From: Rhodococcus sp. RD6.2
Lineage (GTDB): Bacteria; Actinomycetota; Actinomycetes; Mycobacteriales; Mycobacteriaceae
Assembly: GCF_001040705.1 (NCBI RefSeq)
Contig: NZ_CVQP01000001.1
Span: forward strand, 426,324-490,323
DNA: 64,000 nt
Reading direction: 5' to 3'
The position numbers were made by a program, and so were the translations under genes. Every line of letters starts with the position of its first letter. Within the stretch, counting starts at the first letter, position 1. Shown here one piece after another: positions 18,154 to 26,880 of this stretch. The notes under the pieces are model-generated. The model made no database searches. It was not told the DNA's origin and saw nothing but the letters and a program-made list of their open reading frames with translations.

Positions 18154-18549
18154 ATGAGCCACCTGTCCCACGACAACCCGGTCGTCGACCGCCACTGCAC
18201 CAGCTACGGACCGGGACATCGGGTGCACTTCATTCACGCACGCAAGAGCTGGGAGAACGGGGACTCCGTCGACGTGCTGGCCTCGGTGCGGCGCGACGGA
18301 CTGATCCGGCTGGAGTCGCACGACGACGTGGTGGAGTGCTGGCATCACGACACGCGCCGGGTGGCGGCGGCATTGCGTCGTACCGGCGGTTTCGCCCGCT
18401 GGAGCTCACGCCGGCATGCGCTCGCCGTACCGATCGAACCCGGCCGGAACAGCCTGTTCAACCTCGCCGACCCGGCCGATGCCGAAGGGTGCGACGGTGC
18501 GGTCAGTCGCGGGGTGACCAGCCCTCGGGGCCCGGTCCGAGGGCAGTGA
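18154..18549 (+). CDS. unrecognised 131-aa protein under SAM-IV riboswitch control
   Basis: Small His-rich, soluble-looking protein beginning MSHLSHDNPVVDRHCTSYG at the first ATG after the riboswitch. Features are VHFIHARKSWENGDSVDVL, a strand-rich middle (RRDGLIRLESHDDVVECWHHD) and a basic stretch (TRRVAAALRRTGG). The last about 30 residues (AVSRGVTSPRGPVRGQ) look non-conserved and overlap the convergent NTF2-like gene by 47 bp, so the true stop may be less constrained. No signal peptide or membrane helix. The riboswitch implies a role in SAM, methionine or sulfur metabolism, but nothing in the protein itself identifies a reaction. Confidence 0.7.
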   Translation: MSHLSHDNPVVDRHCTSYGPGHRVHFIHARKSWENGDSVDVLASVRRDGLIRLESHDDVVECWHHDTRRVAAALRRTGGFARWSSRRHALAVPIEPGRNSLFNLADPADAEGCDGAVSRGVTSPRGPVRGQ

Positions 18550-18961
18550 ACGAGCCGACGTGCCCGCGGTTGTGCTTGACGCGGCGCGTCAGCAACCACG
18601 CCTCGCCGTGCCGGACCCAGCTGTCGTGGTAGTCGCCGAGGGTCTGGAACGTGACGCCCGACCGGTCACCGGTGCCGAGGTGCAGGTCGGAGACGTATGC
18701 GCGGCTGGTGGCGGTGTCGCCGTCGACATCGACGACGACGTTGCCGAGCAGGTGCTGCGTCGGACCGCAGGCGTCGAGGAACGAACGGATGCTCGCAACC
18801 AGTTCGGCGCGGCTTCCCAGTTCCCCGGTGCCGAGGTTCGCTGTCATGTCCGGGACGGTGAGGTCGTCGAGGGCCGCCCAGTCGCGATCGTCCATGGCCC
18901 GGGCGATCAGGGTCAGGGCGCGGGTGATCGTGCGTTCTGCGATCAGGTCGTCGAGGGTCAT
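18503..18961 (-). CDS. SnoaL/NTF2-like protein
   Basis: 152-aa cone-shaped NTF2-fold protein of the SnoaL-like group: N-terminal helices (MTLDDLIAERTITRALTLIARAMDDRDW), LDDLTVPDMTANLG, then a curved sheet (QHLLGNVVVDVDGDTATSRAYVSDLH and DYHDSWVRHGEAWLLTRRV). Members are small-molecule isomerases, hydratases or binding proteins; the ligand here is unknown. The HDSWV and TRRVKHNR elements are common in actinobacterial ring-hydroxylating dioxygenase small-subunit relatives. Divergent from glyA by 191 bp; its 3' end overlaps the riboswitch-controlled gene. Confidence 0.75.
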   Translation of the reverse strand: MTLDDLIAERTITRALTLIARAMDDRDWAALDDLTVPDMTANLGTGELGSRAELVASIRSFLDACGPTQHLLGNVVVDVDGDTATSRAYVSDLHLGTGDRSGVTFQTLGDYHDSWVRHGEAWLLTRRVKHNRGHVGSFTALGPGPEGWSPRD

Positions 18962-19152
18962 CGGTGGCTCCCGGTGGTGTGGCGGACTCCGTCGTGGTGG
19001 ACAGCCAAGCGCGTCCGCCGCCGCTTGCGGCGGCGTTGTCCCGGCGATCGGGACGGCGGCGGCATCGTTCCAGGGAACCCGCGGCAGGGTGCCGGTGACC
19101 TGGCCCTAGAATGGAGCTGCCCCTGCCCGGCCTTCCACTTGGAGATCCCTCG

Positions 19153-20466
19153 ATGACCGCTGTGCCCAGCACCGACGTCAACAATGCCTCGCTCGCCGAA
19201 CTCGACCCCGAGGTTGCCGCGGCAATGAACGGCGAACTGGCCCGTCAGCGCGACACCCTCGAGATGATCGCGTCGGAGAACTTCGTTCCGCGCGCCGTCC
19301 TGCAGGCTCAGGGCAGCGTCCTGACCAACAAGTACGCCGAGGGGTACCCCGGGCGTCGCTACTACGGCGGCTGCGAGCACGTCGACGTCGTCGAGAACCT
19401 CGCCAAGGAACGCGCCAAGGCCGTCTTTGGCGCGGACTTCGCGAACGTGCAGCCCCACGCCGGCGCCCAGGCCAACGCCGCGGTGCTGATGGCGCTGATG
19501 AACCCGGGCGAGAAGCTGATGGGCATGGACCTCGCGCACGGCGGGCACCTCACGCACGGCATGAAGCTGAACTTCTCCGGCAAGCTGTACGAGGTCGCGT
19601 CCTACGGCGTCCGGGAGGACACCCACGTCGTCGACATGGACAAGGTCCGTGAGATCGCCCTCGCCGAGCGTCCCCAGGTGCTCATCGCCGGCTGGTCCGC
19701 CTACCCGCGTCACCTCGACTTCGCCGCGTTCCGGTCGATCGCCGACGAGATCGGCGCGAAGCTGTGGGTCGACATGGCGCACTTCGCCGGTCTCGTCGCC
19801 GCGGGCCTGCACCCGTCGCCGGTTCCGCACGCCGACGTCGTGTCCACCACCGTCCACAAGACCCTCGGCGGTCCGCGCTCCGGCATGATCCTCGCCAAGC
19901 AGGAGTGGGCGAAGAAGCTGAACTCCGCCGTGTTCCCCGGCCAGCAGGGCGGGCCGCTGATGCACGCGATCGCCGCGAAGGCCGTCGCCATGAAGATTGC
20001 GGGCACCCCGGAGTTCAAGGAGCGCCAGGAGCGCACCCTCGCCGGATCGAAGATCCTCGCCGAGCGCCTCGGCGGATCCGATGTCGCGGGCAACGGAATC
20101 TCCGTCCTCACCGGCGGCACCGACGTGCACCTGGTCCTGGTCGACCTGCGCAACTCCGCGCTCGACGGTCAGCAGGGTGAAGATCTGCTCCACGAGATCG
20201 GAATCACCGTCAACCGCAACGCCGTTCCGTTCGACCCCCGTCCGCCGATGAACCCGTCCGGCCTGCGCATCGGCACCCCCGCGCTCGCCACCCGCGGATT
20301 CGGCGAGGCCGAGTTCACCGAGGTCGCCGACATCATCGCGACGGCGCTCGCGAACGGCACCGACGCCGACGTTCCCGCACTCCGCGCACGCGTGTCGAAG
20401 CTGGCCCTCGACTTCCCGCTCTACGACGGGCTCGAGAACTGGGGCCTGCTCTCCAAGAACGTCTGA
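19153..20466 (+). CDS. glyA: serine hydroxymethyltransferase
   Basis: 437-aa PLP enzyme interconverting serine and glycine with tetrahydrofolate, supplying one-carbon units. The PLP lysine lies in [17 protein letters not shown] (about residues 230-246); [13 protein letters not shown] and [15 protein letters not shown] near the N-terminus are diagnostic. Start ATG at 19153 ([14 protein letters not shown]) follows GGAG at 19141-19144; an upstream in-frame ATG at 19111 would overlap the likely promoter (TAGAAT at 19107). Position matches Rv1093 (glyA1). A terminator follows the stop. Confidence 0.97.
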   Translation: MTAVPSTDVNNASLAELDPEVAAAMNGELARQRDTLEMIASENFVPRAVLQAQGSVLTNKYAEGYPGRRYYGGCEHVDVVENLAKERAKAVFGADFANVQPHAGAQANAAVLMALMNPGEKLMGMDLAHGGHLTHGMKLNFSGKLYEVASYGVREDTHVVDMDKVREIALAERPQVLIAGWSAYPRHLDFAAFRSIADEIGAKLWVDMAHFAGLVAAGLHPSPVPHADVVSTTVHKTLGGPRSGMILAKQEWAKKLNSAVFPGQQGGPLMHAIAAKAVAMKIAGTPEFKERQERTLAGSKILAERLGGSDVAGNGISVLTGGTDVHLVLVDLRNSALDGQQGEDLLHEIGITVNRNAVPFDPRPPMNPSGLRIGTPALATRGFGEAEFTEVADIIATALANGTDADVPALRARVSKLALDFPLYDGLENWGLLSKNV

Positions 20467-20480
20467 CCCGACCACGCGAG

Positions 20481-20513
20481 ATGGCCCGCACCCGCATGGG
20501 GGCGGGCCATTTC
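20481..20513 (+). terminator. intrinsic terminator after glyA
   Basis: Stem ATGGCCCGC / GCGGGCCAT (9 bp) with a 12-base loop and a short T-run (TTTC), starting 15 bp after the glyA stop. Confidence 0.75.
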
Positions 20514-20640
20514 GCTGCTTCGGCCGGGTTGTCGGTTTACCCAACGTTCACCGTGTTGGTCGCGCACGGTGGGGCGGAGTGGACGTAGCGTTCAGGCCAA
20601 CGGGTGACAGGGGAAGTTGCCCGTCCGGGAGGTTCGAGTC

Positions 20641-20754
20641 GTGACTGACTTCGCGCAGTGCGAGGGGACCGGCGCCCGGTCCCTGTGGGTTTCGCCCCAC
20701 CCGGACCGATCGGCCCAGCGAACCGCCGCTTGCGCGGGCGCCGCGTCAGCGTAG
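20641..20754 (+). CDS. candidate 37-aa leader or antitoxin-like ORF upstream of phoH2
   Basis: Short ORF from a GTG at 20641 ([16 protein letters not shown]). A strong ribosome site, GGGAGG at 20627-20632, lies 8 bp before it. Its TAG stop (20752-20754) is embedded in the AGGAG ribosome site of phoH2, so the two would be translationally coupled. In mycobacteria a short gene, phoAT, precedes phoH2 and acts as its antitoxin; this ORF has the right place and layout. Sequence similarity could not be tested, and the short length leaves room for chance. Confidence 0.45.
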   Translation: MTDFAQCEGTGARSLWVSPHPDRSAQRTAACAGAASA

Positions 20755-20762
20755 GAGCCACC

Positions 20763-22073
20763 GTGACCGCAAACCGCTCCGTCCGCACCTACGTCCTCGA
20801 CACCTCCGTTCTGCTCTCGGATCCGTGGGCCGTCACCCGGTTCGCCGAGCATTCGGTTGTTCTGCCACTGGTGGTGATCAGTGAACTGGAGGGCAAGCGC
20901 CACCACCATGAGCTGGGATGGTTTGCGCGAGAGGCGCTTCGGATGTTGGACGACCTCAGACTCGAACACGGCAGGCTCGATCAACCGGTGCCGATCGGCA
21001 CGGAGGGCGGCACACTGCAGGTCGAGCTGAACCATACCGACCCCGCCGTGCTCCCCGTGGGCTTCCGCACCGATTCGAACGATTCCCGCATTCTCGCGTG
21101 CGCACTCAACCTGGCTGCCGAGGACTACGACGTGGTCCTCGTGAGCAAGGACATCCCGCTTCGCGTCAAGGCGGGCGCGGTCGGACTGCCCGCCGACGAA
21201 TACCACGCGCAGGACGTCGTGACGTCCGGGTGGACCGGGATGACGGAACTCGATGTCGCGTCGGAGCAGATCGACCGACTCTTCGCCGACGGCATGATCG
21301 ACCTCGACGAGGCGCGGGAACTTCCGTGTCACACGGGAATCCGACTTCTGGGGGGCCGATCCAGCGCGCTGGGGCGAGTCACCCCCGACAAGCGGGTGCA
21401 GTTGGTGCGGGGGGAGCGGGAGGCGTTCGGGTTGCACGGCCGCTCCGCCGAACAGCGGGTCGCCCTCGACCTGCTCCTCGACGAGAGCGTCGGGATCGTC
21501 TCGCTCGGCGGCAAGGCGGGTACCGGCAAGTCGGCGCTCGCGCTCACCGCGGGCCTCGAGGCGGTGCTCGAGCGCCGCACCCATCGCAAGGTGGTCGTGT
21601 TCCGGCCGCTCTACGCGGTCGGCGGGCAGGAGCTCGGCTATCTGCCGGGCAGTGAGAGCGAGAAGATGGGGCCGTGGGCGCAGGCCGTGTTCGACACCCT
21701 CGACGGTCTGGCCAGCCCCGAGGTGATGGACGAGGTCATCAACCGCGGGATGCTGGAAGTGCTGCCGCTCACTCACATTCGCGGTCGCTCGCTGCACGAC
21801 TCGTTCGTGATCGTGGACGAGGCGCAGTCCCTGGAACGGAACGTGCTGCTGACCGTTCTCTCGCGACTCGGCAGCGGGTCGCGTGTCGTGCTGACCCATG
21901 ACGTCGCCCAGCGTGACAACCTGCGCGTCGGTCGGCACGACGGTGTCGCGGCGGTGATCGAAAAACTCAAGGGGCACCCGCTTTTCGCGCACATCACGCT
22001 GACCCGTAGCGAGCGTTCGCCGATCGCGGCTCTCGTGACGGAGATGCTCGAGGAGTTCGGCCCCACCGCATAG
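20763..22073 (+). CDS. phoH2: PhoH2: PIN-domain RNase fused to PhoH ATPase/helicase
   Basis: 436-aa two-domain protein. Residues about 1-140 form a PIN nuclease ([10 protein letters not shown] with the first acidic residue, [11 protein letters not shown], and [12 protein letters not shown] plus [11 protein letters not shown] with later acidic residues). Residues about 200-436 form the PhoH ATPase with Walker [14 protein letters not shown] and Walker [10 protein letters not shown]. The family unwinds and cleaves RNA. Start is the GTG at 20763 with AGGAG at 20753-20757. Matches Rv1095 in synteny after glyA. A very strong terminator follows the stop. Confidence 0.93.
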   Translation: MTANRSVRTYVLDTSVLLSDPWAVTRFAEHSVVLPLVVISELEGKRHHHELGWFAREALRMLDDLRLEHGRLDQPVPIGTEGGTLQVELNHTDPAVLPVGFRTDSNDSRILACALNLAAEDYDVVLVSKDIPLRVKAGAVGLPADEYHAQDVVTSGWTGMTELDVASEQIDRLFADGMIDLDEARELPCHTGIRLLGGRSSALGRVTPDKRVQLVRGEREAFGLHGRSAEQRVALDLLLDESVGIVSLGGKAGTGKSALALTAGLEAVLERRTHRKVVVFRPLYAVGGQELGYLPGSESEKMGPWAQAVFDTLDGLASPEVMDEVINRGMLEVLPLTHIRGRSLHDSFVIVDEAQSLERNVLLTVLSRLGSGSRVVLTHDVAQRDNLRVGRHDGVAAVIEKLKGHPLFAHITLTRSERSPIAALVTEMLEEFGPTA

Positions 22074-22080
22074 CACGCAG

Positions 22081-22123
22081 TTCGGCAGGATCGGCCTCGC
22101 TGTGCGGGGCCGATCCTGCCGAA
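22081..22123. terminator. strong bidirectional terminator after phoH2
   Basis: Perfect 16-bp inverted repeat TTCGGCAGGATCGGCC with its complement at 22108-22123, an 11-base loop and a T-run (GTGTTTTC) on the plus strand, between the convergent phoH2 and flavin monooxygenase genes. Confidence 0.9.
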
Positions 22124-22137
22124 CGTGTTTTCGCGGT

Positions 22138-23475
22138 TCAGACCGTCGCGTACTGACTGACGGGACGAGGCAGACCGTAGTGGTCGCGCAGCGTCACACC
22201 CTCGTACTCGGTGCGGAAGAGCCCCCGCTCCTGCAGGATCGGCACGACCTGCGTCGCGAAGACCTCCAGCCCCTGCGGATACTGCGGGGGCATGACGTTG
22301 AACCCGTCCGCGGCACCCTGGGTGAACCATTCTTCGATGGTGTCCGCGACCTGTTCCGCGGTGCCCGCGACGACGCGATGGCCACGGGCACCGGCCAGCC
22401 GGTGCAGCAACTGCCGCACGGTGGGCTGTTCCCGCTCCACGATCCCCGCCAGGACCTGGAGTCGGCTTGCCGAGTTGTCGGCGACGTCGCCGGCGCCGGA
22501 GAAGGCCTCGAGCGGAATCCGCTCGTCGAGTCCGATGTGACGCACGCTCTTCCCCGTGAGCGATTCGAGCTGCTCCAGGCCGTACTCGGGAACGGTGAGT
22601 TCGTTGAACTCGCGTTCGAGCGCCTTCGCCGCCTCCTCGGTGTCCCCGATGAACGGGCTGATTCCGGGGAGTACCTTGACGTGATCCAGGTTGCGGCCGA
22701 CCTCGGCCGCCCGGTTCTTGATGTCCTTGTAGAACACCTGGGCGTCCGAAAGGCGCTGGTGGGCAGTGAAGATCGCCTCCGCGTGACGGCCCGCGAACGC
22801 GCGACCGTCGTTGGACGATCCGGCCTGGACGAGCACCGGGTGTCCCTGCGGTGACCGGGCCGCGCCGAACGGTCCCTGGACCTTGACGTGGTTGCCCGCG
22901 TAGTCGATCGTGTGGATCTTCGACGGGTCCGCGTACACGCCGGTCTGCTTGTCGACGACCAGTGCGTCGTCCTCCCAGCTGTCCCACAGCTTCACGACTG
23001 CCTCCACGAACTCGTGTGCTCGTGCGTACCGCTCGGCGTGGTCGGGGTGGGCGTCGAGCCCGAAGTTGGCTGCCGCCTTGTCGGTTCCGGTGGTGACGAT
23101 GTTCCAGCCGGCCCGCCCTCCCGAGATGTGATCGAGCGAGGAGAACAGGCGCGCGAGGTTGTAGGGCTCGTAGTAGGTGGTCGAGGCGGTCGCGATCAGT
23201 CCGAGGTGGGTGGTGACCGACGCGATGGCCGTGAGCAGGGTGATCGGTTCGAGTCCGTAGGTGACGTTGTGGCGCACGTCGGTGCGCAGGGCGGGTCCGT
23301 CGGCGAAGAACACGCCGTCGAGTTTCGCGGCCTCGGCGGTGCGCCCGATGTCCTGGAAGTAGCGGACGTCGTAGATGCTCTCCGGCCGGCTGTCGGGGTG
23401 CCGCCAGGCCGCCTCGTGGTGTCCGGTCGGGTAGATGAAGGCGTTGAGACTCACACGTCGCGGTTCTGCGCTCAT
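22138..23475 (-). CDS. FMNH2-dependent monooxygenase, NtaA/SnaA/DszA family
   Basis: 445-aa bacterial-luciferase-like (TIM barrel) monooxygenase. The family features are clear: SLNAFIYPTGHHEAAWRHP at the start, LEPITLLTAIASVTTHLGL, SSLDHISGGRAGWNIVTT, PVLVQAGSSNDGRAFAGRHAEAIF and DGFNVMPPQYP. Relatives act on nitrilotriacetate, EDTA, dibenzothiophene sulfone or pristinamycin, with reduced FMN supplied by a separate reductase. No flavin reductase or transporter is adjacent, so the substrate cannot be inferred; sulfur or carbon scavenging is typical for rhodococci. Start ATG at 23475 (MSAEPRRVSLNAF). Confidence 0.85.
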   Translation of the reverse strand: MSAEPRRVSLNAFIYPTGHHEAAWRHPDSRPESIYDVRYFQDIGRTAEAAKLDGVFFADGPALRTDVRHNVTYGLEPITLLTAIASVTTHLGLIATASTTYYEPYNLARLFSSLDHISGGRAGWNIVTTGTDKAAANFGLDAHPDHAERYARAHEFVEAVVKLWDSWEDDALVVDKQTGVYADPSKIHTIDYAGNHVKVQGPFGAARSPQGHPVLVQAGSSNDGRAFAGRHAEAIFTAHQRLSDAQVFYKDIKNRAAEVGRNLDHVKVLPGISPFIGDTEEAAKALEREFNELTVPEYGLEQLESLTGKSVRHIGLDERIPLEAFSGAGDVADNSASRLQVLAGIVEREQPTVRQLLHRLAGARGHRVVAGTAEQVADTIEEWFTQGAADGFNVMPPQYPQGLEVFATQVVPILQERGLFRTEYEGVTLRDHYGLPRPVSQYATV

Positions 23476-23546
23476 GACCCCATTTCGTATCTCGGATCAC
23501 GTGCGCGAACCAGGGTTTCGCCGCTGATGATCCGAAGGGTTCCCAC

Positions 23547-23921
23547 CTACTCTTGTTGCCGTTCGGCGGCGACGGCAAGGGCCCTGTCGAAGGTGTGGAC
23601 GAGCACGGACCGGCGCGCGACCTTGTGGTCAGGGTCCGGCTCGAGTCCGTCGATGTATCCGTCCCACACGCGCAGGTATCGGTCCCGCCAGTCGGTCAGC
23701 ACGGTCGTCGAGGGAAAGGTCACACCGACTCGCTGTGTCTCGGCGATATCGGTGAGGATCTCGAGCCAGGCAGGCACCATGTTCCCGCCCCACTCGTCCG
23801 GCTCCAGGTTCGAGTCGTCCTCGAACTCGGTGGTGATGTCGTCGAGAATCCTGCCGGTCAGCTCTCCCAGCCCGTCCGCGACCGTGTCGCTGTCGAAGTT
23901 CCCCGAGCCCCAGACGCCCAT
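23547..23921 (-). CDS. DUF4259 family protein
   Basis: 124-aa protein with the DUF4259 opening MGVWGSGNFDSDTVADGL. The family is common in bacteria, usually as lone genes, and its function is unknown. The sequence is acidic and soluble, with a conserved Trp-rich middle (PDEWGGNMVPAWLEIL and DWRDRYLRVWDGYI). It lies 71 bp downstream-facing of the flavin monooxygenase promoter and shares orientation with it and with the next gene. Confidence 0.8.
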   Translation of the reverse strand: MGVWGSGNFDSDTVADGLGELTGRILDDITTEFEDDSNLEPDEWGGNMVPAWLEILTDIAETQRVGVTFPSTTVLTDWRDRYLRVWDGYIDGLEPDPDHKVARRSVLVHTFDRALAVAAERQQE

Positions 23922-23960
23922 GTCACACTCCCGTTCGTTCGCGTCGATTGCCGCCGTCCA

Positions 23961-24410
23961 TCACGCACCCAGGTAGCCGGACGAGCGGCCGCCGCGACGA
24001 CCGAGAACCAGGCGTCCGACGCCAACGGCCAAGCCGCGCAGCATGTCCCGCATACTGAAGTAGTCGCGCCAGACGGCGACCTTGCCGTCGCGCAGTTCGA
24101 ACGTGCCGCACACCCAGAACTCGAGGGTGACCGGGCCGAGGGCGAGCAGGTCGGTGCGTTCGGTCAGGACCACGCTCCCGTCCGAGGCCACGTTGTGCAG
24201 GATCACGTCGAAGCGCATCCAGGGGAGTGCAAGTCCGCGGAGTGTGCGAATGGCGCGGGCGCCACGCAGCGGGGGCACCCCCACGTTGTGCCACACCAGG
24301 TCGTCGGTGGTGAGGGCCACTGCGGCGTCGACGTCGGAGTGCGCGAGCGCGGTCAGGAAGCGTTCGACCACCGCGATGGAAGCGGTTGCGTCGAGGTCGG
24401 TCGAGGTCAT
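23961..24410 (-). CDS. limonene-1,2-epoxide hydrolase-like NTF2-fold protein
   Basis: 149-aa protein from the ATG at 24410 (MTSTDLDATASIAV), preceded on its strand by GGAGG. The LEH/SnoaL signature is visible: AALTTDDLVWHNVGVPPLRG, LPWMRFDVILHN, VVLTERTDLL (Arg-Asp pair of the water-activating triad) and VAVWRDYFSM (second Asp). In Rhodococcus such enzymes open epoxides or related small substrates; here the substrate is unknown. The C-terminus is basic (GRRGGRSSG). Confidence 0.75.
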   Translation of the reverse strand: MTSTDLDATASIAVVERFLTALAHSDVDAAVALTTDDLVWHNVGVPPLRGARAIRTLRGLALPWMRFDVILHNVASDGSVVLTERTDLLALGPVTLEFWVCGTFELRDGKVAVWRDYFSMRDMLRGLAVGVGRLVLGRRGGRSSGYLGA

Positions 24411-24493
24411 GGATCCTCCGTGGGTAGGGCGGTCAGAGTTGGGCCGATCCTGCCAGCGTTTGACCCCGGGGCCGCGACCGGTCACGATGTGGT

Positions 24494-25147
24494 GTGCGGA
24501 ATGTGATGTCAGTCATATTTTCGACCGTTGTGGCGACGGTACTCGCCCTGCTGTGCGCGCCGTTCGCCGCAGCTCAGGGGCCGTGGTTCGCCGGCGAGGT
24601 CGGAGCCGCAACCCAGGTCGTTGCCGTCAACGGCACCAGCGGTTCCGGTGCGACCCTCGAGGCCTGGCAGCGTTCGCCGGTCGGCTGGCACCGCGTGTCC
24701 CCGTCGCTTCCCGCTCTGGTGGGCGAGTCGGGTTTCACCGAGAAGGCCCGCGACGGCGTTCCGGCCACCCCGACCGGGGTGTTCAGCCTGGACGAGGCGT
24801 TCGGCACCGCACCCTCGCCCGGTGGTGGACTGCCCTATCGGACCGTCGGAGCGGACGACTGGTGGGACGGCGACCCGAACAGCCCCACGTTCAACACCCA
24901 CCAGGTCTGCGAGCCGGGATCGTGTGCGTTCGACGAGGACGCCGCCGAACAGCTGCAGATCCCCGAGTACCGCTACGCGGTGACGATGGGCGTCAACAAG
25001 GCGCGGGTGCCCGGCGACGGCGGCGCGTTCTTCCTTCACGTCACCAACGGTGAGCCCACTCTCGGGTGCGTCGCCATCGACGAGGCGGCGCTGGTGTGGC
25101 TGATCCGGTGGTTGCAGCCCGGCGCGGTCATTGCCATCGAGCGCTGA
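24494..25147 (+). CDS. secreted YkuD-like L,D-transpeptidase-fold protein
   Basis: 217-aa protein with a signal peptide (SVIFSTVVATVLALLCAPFAAAQ, cleavage likely after AAA at about residue 26). The rest is a single catalytic domain: ATPTGVFSLDEAFG, the His in FFLHVTNGEPTLGCVAID and the nucleophilic Cys in the same GCVA motif, about residues 175-192. YkuD-type enzymes form 3-3 cross-links in peptidoglycan or attach proteins to it. The protein lacks the Ig-like domains of the main mycobacterial Ldt enzymes, so it belongs to the short class. The GTG at 24494 is used, but an ATG at 24506 is also possible. Confidence 0.78.
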   Translation: MRNVMSVIFSTVVATVLALLCAPFAAAQGPWFAGEVGAATQVVAVNGTSGSGATLEAWQRSPVGWHRVSPSLPALVGESGFTEKARDGVPATPTGVFSLDEAFGTAPSPGGGLPYRTVGADDWWDGDPNSPTFNTHQVCEPGSCAFDEDAAEQLQIPEYRYAVTMGVNKARVPGDGGAFFLHVTNGEPTLGCVAIDEAALVWLIRWLQPGAVIAIER

Positions 25148-25171
25148 CCGACCACCACCCGGCTCGGGCGG

Positions 25172-26812
25172 TCAGCGACCCGTCAGCGCTCTGCGCAACT
25201 CCTTGCGGCTGGTCTTGCCGACGCCGGTTTCGGGGAACGCGTCCAGAACCTGCACCTTGTCGGGGATCTTCCATGCGGCCAGGCCGCGGTCCCGGACGAA
25301 GGCCCGGATCTGGCTCGTCCTGGGTGGATTGTCCTCGTCTGCGGCGAGGACGAACGCGCAGGTGCGTTCGCCGAGGTACTCGTCGGCGATCGCCACGACC
25401 ACCGCGTCCCGGATCGAGGGATGAGCGAGGAGATGTTCCTCGACCTCCTCGGCGGACACCTTCTCGCCGCCCCGGTTGATCCGGTCGACGGCGCGCCCGC
25501 AGACGGTGATGTTGCCGCGCGCGTCGACGCGCACGATGTCGCCGGTCCGGTACCAGCCGTCGTCGGTGAACGAGCGGGCATTGGCGTCCGCATTCCGGTA
25601 GTAGCCGCGAATTGTGTAGGGGCCGTGGGTCATCAGTGATCCCTCGCTGCCCGCCGGGACGTCGACGTCGTTGTCGTCGACGACTCGGATCCGGTCCAGC
25701 GGCGACATCGGCCGCCCCTGGGTGGTGGTGACGACCTCGTCGGAGTCGTCGAGGTGGGTGTAGCAGACGAGGCCCTCGGCCATGCCGAACACCTGCTGCA
25801 GGCGGGCGCCGAGTGCGGGGCCGATGCGGGTGGCGAGCTCGTCGGGGCAGCGTGCCCCGCCGACCTGGACGGTGGCGAGGGTGGAGATGTCGTGGGGTTG
25901 TCCGCGCTCGGCGGATTCCGTCCACAACCGGGCCAGGGGCGGCACGAGCCCGGTCATCGTGACGCCGGCTCGTTCGATCATCGCGAAGGCGGTCGACGGG
26001 GCCGGGGAGGGTGTCAGCGCGATGGTGCCACCCGCGACGACGGCTCCGAGGATTCCCGGGGAGCTCATGGGAAAGTTGTGGGACACAGGAAGAGTCGCCA
26101 TGTAGACGGTCTCCTCGGTGACGCCGCACACCTCGTTGCTGCGGACCACGCTGTAGAGGTAGTCGTCGTGCGTGCGGGGAATGAGCTTGGGTACGCCGGT
26201 GCTGCCGCCGGAGAGCTGCAGGAACGCGACCTCGCCGGGATCGGCTGTGGGGAACTCGCGGTCCTGGCCGCGAACCGTATCGAACGCGACCGTGCCCTCG
26301 GGGGCCACGGCGCCCGCGTCGGGGATGCAGACGATCGTGCGCAGCGAGGGCACGGCCGTTGCGACGTCGGCGGCGAGCGCGGCGTGGTCGAATCCCTCGT
26401 GATGGTGTGCCACGACGATGGCGACCGACTCGGAGGCCGCGGCCAGCGCGGTCAGCTCCGCGGAGCGGTGCGCGGGCAGGCAGAACACCGGTAGCGCGTC
26501 GATGCGGAACAGTGCGAAGACGGTGGCGACGTACTCGGCCCGGTTCGGCAGCTGGACCATCACGCGTTGCCGCGGTTCGATGCCGAGATCGAGGAGCCCG
26601 GCGGCGAGGGTGCGGACTCGGGCATCGAGCTCGGCGTAGGTCCACGAGGTGTCGGCGTCGATCACGGCGACGGTGTCCGCGCGCCGGGTCGCCGTGTCGC
26701 GCAGGATACGGTCGAACGTCGTTCCCGCCCAGATGCCTTCGCTTCGGTAGCGCGCTGCGTCGGTCTCCGGCCACCGGGTGAACTCGACAGGTCCGTTCGA
26801 CTGCTCGGGCAC
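25172..26812 (-). CDS. dhbE: 2,3-dihydroxybenzoate-AMP ligase
   Basis: 546-aa stand-alone adenylation enzyme that activates 2,3-dihydroxybenzoate (DHB) and loads it on an aryl carrier protein. Core motifs are [15 protein letters not shown] (A3), GWYRTGDIV (A7), [16 protein letters not shown] (A8) and the A10 lysine in [10 protein letters not shown]. The aryl-acid pocket shows Asn in place of Asp235 ([12 protein letters not shown]), as in EntE/DhbE. Start is a GTG at 26812 ([15 protein letters not shown]); the open frame further upstream crosses the divergent gene. It shares a 67-bp divergent promoter region containing an IdeR box with dhbA. Confidence 0.93.
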   Translation of the reverse strand: MPEQSNGPVEFTRWPETDAARYRSEGIWAGTTFDRILRDTATRRADTVAVIDADTSWTYAELDARVRTLAAGLLDLGIEPRQRVMVQLPNRAEYVATVFALFRIDALPVFCLPAHRSAELTALAAASESVAIVVAHHHEGFDHAALAADVATAVPSLRTIVCIPDAGAVAPEGTVAFDTVRGQDREFPTADPGEVAFLQLSGGSTGVPKLIPRTHDDYLYSVVRSNEVCGVTEETVYMATLPVSHNFPMSSPGILGAVVAGGTIALTPSPAPSTAFAMIERAGVTMTGLVPPLARLWTESAERGQPHDISTLATVQVGGARCPDELATRIGPALGARLQQVFGMAEGLVCYTHLDDSDEVVTTTQGRPMSPLDRIRVVDDNDVDVPAGSEGSLMTHGPYTIRGYYRNADANARSFTDDGWYRTGDIVRVDARGNITVCGRAVDRINRGGEKVSAEEVEEHLLAHPSIRDAVVVAIADEYLGERTCAFVLAADEDNPPRTSQIRAFVRDRGLAAWKIPDKVQVLDAFPETGVGKTSRKELRRALTGR

Positions 26813-26861
26813 CGCATCCCTTTCGCTTCGGGTGTGCCCTGCGGCGTCACCACCAAATCCG

Positions 26862-26880
26862 TAAGGGTAGCCTACGCTTA
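26862..26880. promoter_or_regulatory. IdeR/DtxR iron box between dhbE and dhbA
   Basis: TAAGGGTAGCCTACGCTTA, a quasi-palindromic 19-mer fitting the IdeR consensus TTAGGTTAGGCTAACCTAA in its core. It overlaps the dhbA start codon (A of ATG is base 26880) and the candidate -10 element TAGCCT at 26868-26873, so bound IdeR-Fe2+ would block both divergent promoters. Confidence 0.75.
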
